From Pleodorina starrii (Eukaryota; Chlorophyta; Chlorophyceae; Chlamydomonadales; Volvocaceae), in contig BRXU01000016.1 of NCBI GenBank assembly GCA_030267565.1, positions 932,501-996,500 of the forward strand: a stretch of 64,000 nt of DNA, read 5' to 3'. This document shows, one piece after another, positions 11,801 through 23,200 of this stretch (the first letter of the stretch is position 1; each line of letters begins with the position of its first letter). A program made the translations under genes and the position numbers. The notes below the pieces were generated by a model. The model was not told where the DNA came from and did not search any database. It saw only the letters and a list, made by a program, of their open reading frames with translations.

Positions 11801-11965
11801 AGGGCACTAGGGGCGGTCGGGCTGGGGGGGCCGCCCGGGGGCACTAGGGGCTCTAGGGCACTAGGGGCGGTCGGGATGGGGGGGCCCCTCGGAGGCACTA
11901 GGGGTTCCAGGGCGGTAGGGGCGGTCGGGGTGGTGGGGCGACCGGGGGACACTAGGGGCTCTAGG
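8816..11965. repeat. G-rich minisatellite, 54-bp unit, about 58 copies
   Basis: The unit contains CACTAGGGGCTCTAGGG, GGTAGGGGCGGTCGGG and a GGGCCGCCCGGGG or GGGCCCCTCGGAG variant. Because 54 is a multiple of three, frames stay open on both strands and give an 18-residue peptide periodicity (GTRGSRAVGAVGLGGPPG), which I regard as artefact. A higher-order period of 965 bases is seen: 9481-10076 recurs at 10446-11041. Confidence 0.92.
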
Positions 11966-12111
11966 GAGGGAAGGGGGTGTAGGGCCCTCATGCACCACGA
12001 CCGCCCCACTTGTGCCCACTACCACCCCCGTGTGCCCCCAGTCCTTTCCTAGTATATAAATATACTGTACTTATAGTAGGGGCACTAGGGCCTACAACCC
12101 CTAGTCGTCCA

Positions 12112-13170
12112 ACCCTCCCTGAGCACAGGACAGAAAACGCCCACCGTCACAGGGGAGGCCGCCACCGTCATAAAAGCTTCGCCTGACATCAAGCTGGTTC
12201 TCGTAACCCTTTGCCCGCCAGCTCGCGGGCGTGAAGCGCGCTAGGGCGGGAAGCGAGGTGTCGCGTGCGCGAAACGCAAGGCAGGGGACGGTGTAGAGTT
12301 TCCACGCGACACAGCGGCCGCAGCTCTGCACGCCACGCCTTGAACCCGGGAATCCCCGAAACGCGGCCACGCGCTTCAAAGGGTGCGACGGCCGACCCAT
12401 GAAGTCACCACGACGCAAGCCAGCTTCATGACATAGATGACAGGGTGGCAAGCACCCGTCTCTTTTCGCCCTGCCCTGCACGGGCGCCCGACGGCTAGCT
12501 CGCCCCCCAGGGCGCCCTGCAGAGCCGGGCGGGAGGCCGGTCCCTCACCCGCTCTCCTGCCACCCCACCGTTGCTTGTCCAATGCTCCAATCCCCTCCGT
12601 CGTTCGTTTCGCATCTCTGCTTTGCGCCCCATGCCGACCCTGATCCCCGCCTGCTTCTCTCCAAGAATAGTGCCCGCTCCGCATCCGGCCCCCCAAAATG
12701 TCATTCGTTGTATTCTTCGCCCGAGCGCGTTGTCCCCACGCCGTCTCCCTCCCCCGGCGAGAACCGGCGAACGAAAACCGGCGAACGAGAACCGGCCAGG
12801 ACCGGCAAGGAGTGGAGGGTATCTTCCCACCTCTCACCTCACCGCCCCTGCAGCTCCTCGGCCTGCCTGCCTGCCTGAATCCAAAGCCTGAATCCAGAAT
12901 CTGAATCCAGCGCCCGGATCCATCCAAACCACTCAGCTCGGCATTGCGTCAGCCCTCGGCCGTCCGCCGCCGGCGATGCGTACGTCTCACGCCGCTCCAC
13001 CCTTGCGAGGCGCTTGAGCCACCACAACCACCACAACCACCACAACCACCATAACCGCTTGCGCCCCAACACCACCACCGCCACCAACAGCTGTAACACA
13101 TACAATAACAACCAAAGCCAGCAGCAGCGCCTTCACGCCGCCCCTTACTCCAGTACAGTCCAGGTTACGC
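12112..13170. other. Intergenic, no gene seen
   Basis: This stretch lies between the minisatellite and the 3' end of the minus-strand membrane protein gene. Frames are open only in short pieces with no recognisable motif. A CCACAACCACCACAA microsatellite lies at 13020-13055. It probably contains the 3' UTR of the neighbouring gene, but no TGTAA signal on the minus strand is evident. Confidence 0.5.
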
Positions 13171-15357
13171 TCACGCAGCCTTTGTCCGCTTCTCCAGCGC
13201 CTCCTTGGCTGCAGACACGTCATCCTCCTCCGGCACGTACTTGACCGCCGCCCGCATGGCCAGCGCCACCGCCAGCGCGACGCAAAAGCCCTTGACCATG
13301 AGCAGCGTGTGGCTGGCCGCGATAAGGCCCACCAGCCACGCCAGCACCGCCGCTCCGAAACCCACATCGTCCAGCGCGTTGATCATAGCCACCGCCAGCA
13401 CCATGGTCACCAGTAGCAGCCCCAGGGAGGGGTTCAGCGCGGAGCGGACGTCGACGTTCAGCAGCGCCACGCAGGCGGCGGCGAGGTCGGAGGCGGCGCG
13501 CACGGCGGCGAGGCCGGCGGACAGGGAGGTGGGCAGGCGGAACAGGGAAAAGGCGGTGGCCCAGCGTGTGCCTGTGGCGTGCTTTGCCCGTGTGGGGTTT
13601 TTGGGGGGGAGAGGAGGGGGAGGGGAGAGGGGAGGGGAGGAGTGTGTGTTGTGTGTGGGAGGCAGGGTTTTGGGGAGAGCGGGGAGGGGTGATGTATTGA
13701 GCGACCAAACGATGAACGACCAGCCGACTCCGGCTTGCTCGTTACAGGTGAGGCCCGGCGGCTGCCTGGCGGCGCCCGTGTGGGGTAATGAGAGTACGGG
13801 CCGCCGCCGTGTGGGGTTGCCGTGTGGTGCTGCGTTTTAGGGTTTTACCAAGGATAGGGTTTTGGGGGGAGTTTGAAGAGTGAATTTGCAAGAAAGAAAC
13901 AAAAGGCCCTGCGGACGTTGTAGTCTGAAGATCGACTGGATCTCTGTCAAGCTTCCCGACAACGAACTGCTTACGGACTCCGATAGTTACCAATTTAGTG
14001 CTTGTAGTCGACCAGTGGCTGCGCCGAACACCAAGCGTGACGGCGCCCCAAACGAACTCGTGTCGGAGTCGTTCGTGTAAGGCAGCGTGTCGGAGCTGTC
14101 ACGCCGCCGACCGTATGAAACGTAGTAGGCTAATGCTATAGTATTGTAAACTATTGACGAAGAGGTAAACGTAGTTGGCTGATGGTAGTGAGGCGGAGAG
14201 CGAGAGCGGAGGGAATCGCTGTTGCTGGCATGCGCGTGCGTGAACCTAGTACCCCGCCCGAAAGCCCAAACAACGAGGCCTAACAGCGCAAGGGACATGT
14301 AAGCACGCAATCAACACTCAGGACACGAGCGCTTACCTGAAGATGACCAGCGTTGCGGCGGCAGCCCAGGCAAGGGTGGCGAGGGGAAGGGCATGGTGAC
14401 AGCATGGTTAGGCATTGACTCGGAGTTTTGGGGGGAGGGTAAGTGTGTGTGGGACATGTGCGGGAGGCAGCAGGCCGTAGCGTTACCCTACCCAGGCAGC
14501 GATGGGCCCACCTGTACGCAGCAGCGTCGCATTGCCGCCCCTCAGGGCGCCCTCCGCCCGCGCCACGCGCACCATGAGCGGGTGCAGCCGCCGCAGGCAG
14601 CCGTACAACGCTCCGAAACCCGCCACGCTGCCCGCCAGCGACGTGGCGACCAGCACGCGCGGGCCGCTGCCGAGAGCGAGGTGGGCCACATCGGCCGCGA
14701 TCCCGGCGAGCCACTGCGTGATCCAGGGAAGGCCTGTGGCGGGAGACGCGTGGATGGATGGCGTGTGGGGATTGGAGTGTGGGAAGAGGAGGCGTTTTGG
14801 ATTGGTGCGCTGGCGTCGATGGCGTAAGGTATGTGGTATTGATGGTGGTCCAGGCTTGCCTGGTGGTTGATGCGCGCTCCTCGAACTGTCGATGCTCATG
14901 TCGGTTAGTTGGGCAAACGGTCTAGACGCGCGCCGCTCTGCTAGGGTTTGCACGCACGCAAGTGCGTTTGCTTGTGAAGCCGGACTTGCCGATTAGTTCG
15001 ACCAGGACGGTCTTCTTCTGGTCGATGCTGTAGCCCGCCGGCATCCAAATGTAAAGGACCGCGCCAAGCTGCAAGGCGAACGCAATTAGCTGCAATGCAG
15101 CATCCATCCACCTGTGTCCAAGGCCAGTTGGCGGTGCAAATTGACAAGGTCGTTGGGCGGATGGCTCTGCTTCCGCGTCGGCCGCCGACCGGCGTGCACC
15201 GGACCCACCAAGCTTGAGTTATTGGTGTTTGACTGATGAAGCCTCTCCAGCTACTCCCGCCGGTCGCGATGTGCACACGTGTGTGGACGAACACCGCGAC
15301 AGCGAGCGCGATGGTTATGGCGCTGCGAAGCGCTAGAGAGGGACGTCGTTCCGTCAT
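13171..15357 (-). CDS. Unrecognised multi-pass membrane protein, about 309 residues
   Basis: The model has four exons: 15357-15209, 15111-14954, 14733-14512 and 13571-13171; phases close to a 309-residue protein. Hydrophobic segments are visible near residues 13-28 (ITIALAVAVFV), 51-70 (LIAFALQLGAVLYIW), in the third exon (LVATSLAGSVAGFGALYG), and several in the last exon (LGLLLVTMVLAVAMI, GAAVLAWLVGLIAA, GFCVALAVALAM). The tail is short, charged and soluble (PEEDDVSAAKEALEKRTKAA). I do not recognise the family. The last exon is the best supported; the donor of the second exon is ambiguous because of a GTGCGTGC repeat. The 940-base third intron contains a motif shared with an ABC1K intron (13867-13906). 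Confidence 0.5.
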
Positions 15358-17243
15358 CTTACTGACACATAGACAATATGATAGTTAGGCACCTGAGGTG
15401 AGAATGTTGTCCTTTTTTCACCGCAGAGCATGTGAAGAATTTCAATCGCCGTCGGCTGTCGTACGCGATTCGCGTTCTAATGCAGCACGCGACGGCGCGC
15501 GCCGCCACGCCTGCACCAAATTGCATTGTACGTGCCCCTTCGTTTGATAAAAGCGAGTCCACGACCGTCAATGTGCGACCGGTTCCGTTAATCCAGTTGC
15601 GGGCGGTTGGTCCCAACCGTAGCTGTCCCCTAGTTGGCTGGTGCACGCTGCACGCTGCACGCACCTGGCAGCAGCGGATGGACCCCCCTCGAGTTTCGTG
15701 TTCTGCGTGTTGTGCTCCTGCCGCGAGCTCAGCGTGCCTTCTTACCGTATCAAATGTGCCATAACCCGTCAGGTGCTCGTCAGGAGGGGCAACAACCGGC
15801 CGATCCTGTCAGCGAACAGACACTGCAAGGCCCTCTGGAAGCCACAAAGCAAGGCACAAAGCAACAAACATGTTTGACGACTTTTGTGTGTCTATGTTTT
15901 CACACGGGGCCGGGGGGTTTTGACGAATGCGTGTGAATGCGCGTGTGCTTCTTGTGTCAACTTGTTTCAACTTGTGTCAACTTGTTTCAACTTGTTTCAA
16001 CTCGGGAGTCGCATCATCCTGCTAGAAGCCTCGTTAGCAGGGTGCAACACGGCGTTCGACAGCCGGGGCCCCCCTGCGCCCAGGCCCAACAGACGAAGAG
16101 ATAACCACGTCCGCTTCAAGAGAGTCACTCGCCGCACGGCATGCGCCACCCCCTTGCAACCTGCACACACACACACGCACATACACACACACACACCGCA
16201 CACGCCTGCGCACCGGATGTGCCCACCGCTCAGCCGCGCGCCCACCGTAACAGCAATGACAATGATCCAACAACACGGCTTTGGCGGCGGCCACGGCCAC
16301 GGCCGCGGCGACGGCCACGGCCGCGGCCACGGCCACGCAGAAACAACGCCACAAAGCGCGCACAGGAGCTGTACTCGCATCGACCCGGCCACATACATTA
16401 ACGCATCGCACAAGGTGGTGGTGGTGGTGATGCTGGTGGTGTCCAACAGCACGCCGCCACGCACCACCACACCCGCAGGGCTGTCCAAGACGCTCGTGCA
16501 CTCTCAAGTCATGACGCAAGAGTCTCACCGACTCTCAAACACACGCGCTGCACAGTCCACACAGTCACAGCAATACCGGTAAGCAGTCAACGCACCATGC
16601 CGCCGCTCCCCCTTAAGACGTCCCCTGCCTGAACTGCACATACGGTACGCCAAACGGTGGTCAAGTGATAGGACAGTTCGTTCACACACACATATCGGTG
16701 TACGAAGAAAACCAACCACGAATTGGGTCAAGAAGCATCGACCATCACACTGCGCGTAGGGTACCGGTAGTCGGGCGGCGGTCTGGGCCCGACTACCGGT
16801 CGTGCATCCGTTCGTTCGTTTGTTGATTCGTATGGATTCGTTCAGCGGATAGTGCGGCGCTGGCGGCAGCAACTCCACCTCTCGACGCTCGACGCTCCGC
16901 TGCATCTCAGCACCTCCCCTGCCTGCCTGCCTGCCTGCCTGTCTGCCTGCCTGCCTGTCTGCCGCCACCTCCACCTGTCCACCTCGCCTCCACCTGGTCA
17001 TTCGTCGGCCACACCAACAACCTTTACCACAACCCCCATTCCATCACGCATGCATTACCAACAAACTGCCACAGCGACTAGAGGCCAGTCCCAGGAAACC
17101 ACTCCGGGGCAGCGGCCGCTCCCGCTCCCGTTTCCGTCACGGGGCACACAGCGCCACCTCGCCTTCCTTCCTTGGAGCCCGCACAGCCGTGCCGGGTGCG
17201 TGCTGCCGCTTCCGCTGCCGCTGCCCTGCCTCTGCGGCAGCGC
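15358..17243. other. Intergenic with simple repeats
   Basis: This lies between the start of the membrane protein gene and the end of the coiled-coil gene, both minus. I see no supported gene. It holds a 10-bp tandem TTCAACTTGT-type repeat (15956-16005), an alternating AC run (16165-16198), a GGCCACGGCCGCG-type repeat (16288-16337) and a CTGCCTGC run (16920-16962). It should contain the promoter of the left gene and the 3' UTR of the right one. Confidence 0.5.
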
Positions 17244-20200
17244 TCAGGTCAAGCCGCCGCCACCGCCGCCGCGGCTGCCGCGGCCGCCCGCCGCGACCCC
17301 GCCTCCTCCCCCGCCTCCCCCTCCCGCTGCCGCTGCCGTCTGCCGGGCTTCGAGTCCCAGCGACCCCAGCACCGCCCTCACCCCGTCCAGCTCCTTCTCC
17401 AGAGCCCGGGCCCTGCGCGCCTCCTCCAGCCACTGCTGCCGGCTCACCATCACCTCCTCAGCCAGCTCGCGCTTGGTGCTCTGCAGGGTGCGAAGAACGA
17501 GTGCGTGCGTATGTGCGTTGCGTGTTTTCTTGCGTGTTTTGCGTGGTTTTCTGGCGTGGTTTTTGGCGTGTTTGATGATAGTGGCGGTGGCGGCTGCGGC
17601 TGATGATGGCGGGGCGTGCAAAGCGCGTGCGAATCGGCGCGAGCGGTGGCGAGAGGGAGCGCGAGACCCGCACCCCACCCCCAACCCCCAGCCCACCATG
17701 GCCTCCTCAAGCTCCCGCACTGCCCGCTCCTGAGCCGACATGAGACCCCGAGCCAGAGCCGCCAACTCGGGACCGCTGCTGGGCAGCTCCGAAACCGCCG
17801 CGTCGCCTCCGCCCTCGCTGCCGGTGGCGGCGCCGCCGGCGCCGCCTGCACCGGCGGCTTCCCGGGCTGCTGCCGCTGCCTCCAAGGAGACGAGGTAGGT
17901 GGCAGCGGCGCCGGCTCCCGGGCTGCCGCGGGGGGTGCCGTTGTGCCCCACATGCAGTTGCACCCTGCGGTAACGGTTGCGGTTACGGTTACGGTTGCGG
18001 TTGCGGTTGAGATCGCGGTCCGTCGTTCCGTCACTCTTCTCCTTAAAACTCGCCTCCCCTCTGCCCTCTCCCCTCTCCCCTCTCTCCCTCTCCTCCCCTG
18101 GGCCCCACTCCCTTTCACCCACTTACTCGCGCATCAACGGCGACAGGCCCGACCCCGGGATCAACCGGCCGCTGACCGACGCCGCTGCCGCCGCCGCCTC
18201 CTCGTCTTCGAAGCGGACCCCCTCGCCGCCGGCCCGACCCCCCAGGCCGCGCGCCGAGGCGTGACGCTGTCCGCGCGGCCTGGCGGGCAGTTGCACTCCC
18301 TTCTGCGGATTGGCGGTGACGGCCCGGACCTGCGAGTGGGGGTCGAGCAGGGCGGGGCAGGGCAGGGAACAGGGAACAGGGAACAGGGAACAGGGGACCG
18401 TGCGCTCAGACGGCTGCCATAGGGAGGAGGAGAAGGAGGAGGCGGAGAACCGCCTTTAGATGCGATCCGCTCGCCTCCCCGCCTCCCTGCCTTTCCTCTG
18501 TCCGCCTACCGTATCGGCTCCTCCCTCCCTCCCTCCCTGCCTCACCTTGACGCCCGTCCCCGCAAGCAACGCGTGGTGGTTGTGGTGGTTGTGGTGGTTG
18601 TAGTACTGATGCGGCAGCACAGCCTCCGAGCCATCGCCGCCGCCGCCGCCGTCGGCAGCCTCCTGCGGCGTCTCCGCCACCGCCGCCGCCGCCGCCGCCG
18701 CCGGCGACGCGCCCGCGACCCGGGGCAGCACCGCCGAGACTGGCCGCGCCGACATCACCAGCCGCCCGCCGCCGCCGCCGCCGCCGGCGCTGTGCAGGAT
18801 GTGCTGTCGGGCGCCTTCCATCGTTCGGACCGCCGCCGACAGCGGCCGCTGCGGCGGCGGCAATGGTTCCGGAGCCTGCATCGCAGCCAGCGCGCGGTCG
18901 CGCAGGCTGGGTCCCAGCGCCTCCGGACTGATGGCGCAGCGGCCCGCGCCGGCGGCGCGCGCCGCCGCCGCCGACACACGCTCCACGTGCAGTACGGAAG
19001 CAAGTTCCGGATCCACGTACACGCTGCCGTACGGATCCACTACGGAGCTGCTGCTGCCGCGCAGGCGGTGCACTGGCGCCGACGCCGGCGACGCCAGCGG
19101 CGGCGGCGCCGCCGACCACCCGTCGTCGGCCGCCAGCCGCTCGTCCAGCGGCGGCGGCGGCGCCGACGACGTCGGCGGCGCCGAGTCGGAGTCCACCGCC
19201 GACGCCTCCGCCGGGTCGGTTCCCGCCGCCGCAGGCAGCGGCGGAGGGAAGTAGTTGCTGTGGAGGTGCGCGAAGGCGGCCTTGCGGCGGCGGGCCGCGG
19301 CGGAGGCGGCGGCCGACTCGTGTCGGAGGAGCGGCGGGTGTACGGGCACCGACACGGTCTGGGGCGGGAGGTCGGCGGCGGCGGCGGCGACGGCGGCGGC
19401 GGCGGCCTCGAAGTACGGCGTGTGGTGAGGCAGCGGCGGCGATTGCGGGGAGTCGTGTAGGCCGGTGAGGAAGGTCTGCGCGGGGCTCTGCGTGCACGTA
19501 CGGAAAGTACGGAAAGTACGGGAGGCGCGGGGTGATGGGGACGGGGCGGGGATAAACGGTAGGTCGTTGGTGCGGGGCCGTGGGGGCCGTGGAGGAGGAG
19601 ACAGGGCGGGGCGGGACAGGTGTTGGCCAGGGGGCTAGGCATGGGCAGGCCGGTGTGGGTAAGCGGGGCAAGGGCCATGATCGGGTGTGAGGCAAAAAGA
19701 GACACACAAGCGGGGCGGGGCCTCACCGCAGCCGCTGCCGCCGCAACGGAGCGCCGCGCCGGCCCCCTCGCCGCGTCCCTCACTCCCAGCGAAAAGAACG
19801 TCACCCCGTCCACCATCACGGCCTGGGACGAGCGCGCAGAGGGGTACCCGCCCGCCGCGGCCTCCTCTCCCGCCGCCGCGGCGGCGGCGGCGGCGACCGT
19901 GCCCTCGTCCTCGGCGGCAGCGCCTGACGGCGCCGCCCTCCCGCTGCGGATTCCGCGCGCCTGGCGCTCCGCCGCTGCCGCCGCCGCCGTCGCGGCTCCG
20001 GGGCGCTGGCCGGCAGCGGCGGCGTGCCGCGCCTCCGTGTACTGCACCCGATCCTGGCCCTCCGCCGCCGCCGCCGCCGCTTCCATTCCGTCGCCGTGCA
20101 GCAGCTCCGAACGGACCAACTCCACAAACGCCGCCGCAATCGCAGGCGCCGCCGCCGTCGCGCCGGCGGCGGCCGCCGCCGCGGCGTTGCCGCCCTCCCG

Positions 20201-23200
20201 CAGCGTCGCCGCCGCCGCCGCCGCCGCGGCGGCGGCGGCCGCACTGGCGGCGGCGCCGCCGGCGTCGACGCTTGGCGGCGCCGCCGCCGCGTCTTCCGCC
20301 AGCTCCCCCTCCAACGCCATCACCATCTCCGGCACGCGCGACCGCAACACCTCCAGCACCGCCGGCACCAGCGCCGCCGCGGCGGCGGCCGCCGCCGCCA
20401 CGCCCACGGCGCCATCGAGGCCGCCGCCGCCGCTGCCGCCAGGCGGCAGCGCGCTGCTCGGCCGCCGCCGCGACATTGACGTCGACGGCCGCAGCGCAAT
20501 GCCCAGGCTCTGCATCGCCGCCACCGCCGCTTCCGTCACGCGGGAGTCTCTGGCGGAGACATCGCAGCCGCCGCCGCCGCCGGAGGCGGCGGCGGCGGCG
20601 GCGGCAGCCGCCGCCGCCGGAGGCGCCGGCGCCGGCGCCTCCGGCGCCGGCGGCGCAGCCGCCGGCGCCGCCGCCTCCGGCGCCGGCGGCGGCGGCGCTG
20701 GTTTGTCCATTTGGCGCTTCAGCAGCTGGTCTCGGAGCTGCATGACTTCGTCGGTCCGCTGGCTCAGGGTCTTGGACAGCTCACGCAGCTGCTCTCGCGC
20801 GTCGCCGGCGGCGGCCGTGGCGGCGTCGCGCTCCCTGGAGGTGGTGAGGGGGGGTCGGGGGGTGAGGCAGGCAACCGCCCCAGAGTGGCCAATCCCGTCC
20901 TTCCCTCCCCACATTGATATGTAAGAGATAACACATCGTCACTCGTCGGACGCCGCCGGCCCACTCACTTTTGCAGCCGCTCCAGCAGCTCCTGCACCTC
21001 GCCCGAGGCGCCCGAGCCCTTGATGAGTGCCGCCGCCGCGGCGGAGTTCGCGGCGGCGGCGCTGGCCTCCGCCGCCACCTGCGCTGCCTGCGCCGCCTCC
21101 GCCGCCGCCGCCGCGCGGTCGGCGCGCTCCTTCTCCGCCGCAATGGCGTCCTTCACGCCCGCGATTTGCTGAAGCGCCATCTCCAGCGTCGTCTGCGTCG
21201 TGGAGAGGTCCTCCTTCGCCTGTGTGGTACGACACCGTGCATTGTACGACGCGGGTACGGCACAGGGCTGGGGGTAAAAGCTCAAATACAGCGGGGCAGA
21301 GGGTAAAGTACAGATACATCACTTGACGACGGGTTATGACACGGTTAGTAGTACGGTTAGTAGGGGTATCGGAGCGCGGCAAGGGAACGGCGAAAGGCCG
21401 CATATGGCGGACGGTTGCATGTAGGTTGGAGAATCTCGTTGGGGGCGACCGACTCGCAGGGAAGGACAGACGGGGTGGACCGACCCACGGGTCACCAAGG
21501 CTGGACCGACCCAAGGGTCACCAGGGCCGGACCGACCGACGGGTCACCAAGGCCTGGCCTGGCCTGGCCCTGGTGGCGATGTTTGCCAGCCCTGAGCCCT
21601 CCCTCCCTCCAACGTAGGGCAGCCAGCGGGCCCCCCTTCCCTTCCCCCGGAATTCGCCAACATGGCCCTCCTTCCTTCCATCGCCGCGGCTCCGTCTCCA
21701 TCAATCCTTCCTTCGATTCCCCCGCTGCCCCTTCCCCACTCGCCTTGTGCGCCTCCATCCGTCGGTCGAGCGCCTCCTGCGCGCTGTTGGCCGCCTCCCG
21801 CCGCGCCACCGCCAAATCCTGCTGCAAGCGCTCCACCTCCGCCGCCACCTCCGCCGCCTTGCCGCCGCTGGCGGCGGCGGCGGCGCCGCCGCCGCCAACT
21901 TTCCCGCCGCCGCCCGCCGCCGCCACCGACATGCTTCTGGCCCTGCCGGTGCTTGCGCCCTTGCTGACGGCGCCGCCGACCCTGCCCGAGGAGCTCCTGC
22001 GCGCCGCCGCCGCCAGCTGTTGCTCGAGCGCCACCTTGTCCTGTTTGAGCTTGAAGATCTGGACGTCGGTGTCGTACTTGCCGCCGCCGTCGCCGGTGCC
22101 GTTGGGGTCGGCGGCGCGCGCCCGCGCCGCCGTCAGCTGATTCTCCAGGGAGGCCTTATCCAGCTTGAGCTTGGCCAGCTGCTGCTCCGCGTCCTGGAGC
22201 CTGAGTTTGCGGAGTTGGGCGTTGTTTTTTCCATTTGGTTGGTTCGGTTAAACCGAATTATTCTGTGTTTCATTAGGGCTCTTGTGTCGCTTTTGTTCCT
22301 TTTTTTAAGAACGTGTTCATGTTTAATCTACCGGTATTATGTTTTTGATATTATGTATGTCACGGTGCGCTTCCGTCCTCACGAAGCAGCTCCCGGAGCG
22401 TTTTACGTCGCAAGTATCCATAAGGGCCTCTCTCCCTCCCTCTCTTCCTTCCTTCCTTCCTCCCCTGCCCACCCCGCTCCCTCCCCGCTCCCTCCCCAGC
22501 CCCTCCAGCCGCCCCCCGCCGCTCCTGCTCCCTCCCCATCAGACTCCCTCACTTGCGATTCAGCGTCATCGCCGCATCCGCATGCGCCCGCAACTGCTGC
22601 TGCAGCTCAATACTGACACCCGCCGGCCCGGAGCCGTCGCCCGTCGGGGAGGTCGGCCTCCGGCTGCCAATGTTCCGCAGCTTGTCGTGCAGCTCGTCAT
22701 CCACGCCGTACATCATCGGCGGCGGCGACGCCGCGCCGCCGCCGCCCTCGCCCCCGCCGTGGCCGCCGCCGCCGCCGGCGCCGGCGGCGGCGCTGCCGCG
22801 GCCGCCGCCGCCGCCCTTGCCGGCGGCGCCGTCGTGGTTGCTGGATCGGTGCGCTCGGCCGCTGCCGCCGCGGGTGGCGGCGCCGTCGCCGTCGGCCACC
22901 GCCGCCGCCGCCTCCTTCCCGGCCTTGTTGAAGGCAGAGCCACCGGCCTTCATCTACGGAGGCAGTCGAGGATCGAGGCGCAGCACAGTCGAGTGGAGGA
23001 GGCCGGGGGAGGGGCCATGGGAGGTGGGGGGGACGCGGAGGGGTGGCGGAGGGTCGCGGGGGCGGGGGCAACGAGAAAAGACACCGCAGCGAAGGGAACA
23101 GAGACGAGGGCGGGGGGGCGGGGGGAGGGCGCGGCGGCGGGCGCGGGCGGGGTGGGCAGATCTCGAGCTGGGAGCTGACAGAGGGGGTAAGTGAGGAGGG

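Larger units (their letters stand above)
7898..12111. mobile_element. Minisatellite block with terminal inverted repeats, candidate non-autonomous DNA transposon
   Basis: The left end begins TGGACGACTAGGGG (7898-7911). The right end, reverse-complemented from 12111 to 12098, begins with the same 14 bases, and the next 17 bases also match except at four positions (27 of 31 overall). Subterminal AT-rich tracts with TATATA occur at both sides (about 7995-8018 and 12048-12075). The interior is almost wholly tandem repeat without a transposase. No clear target-site duplication is visible outside the ends, so the mobile nature is inferred. It sits between two minus-strand genes and interrupts neither. 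Confidence 0.5.

Noticed and set aside
8040..11965. CRISPR array
   Set aside because: Units are contiguous tandem copies with no unique spacers, in a eukaryotic genome with spliced genes and no cas genes.
8669..12052. Many Gly-rich and Pro-rich open frames
   Set aside because: They are translations of the 54-bp minisatellite; open frames on both strands follow from the unit being a multiple of three.
14337..14375. Possible extra exon (LAWAAAATLVIF) of the membrane protein gene
   Set aside because: It has a good donor but no usable acceptor, and its phase does not match the last exon, whereas direct joining of the flanking exons is in frame.
19040..20924. Open frames longer than 400 codons on the plus strand
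   Set aside because: They are antisense shadows of Ala-rich exons of the coiled-coil gene; GCC repeats rarely give stops in any frame.
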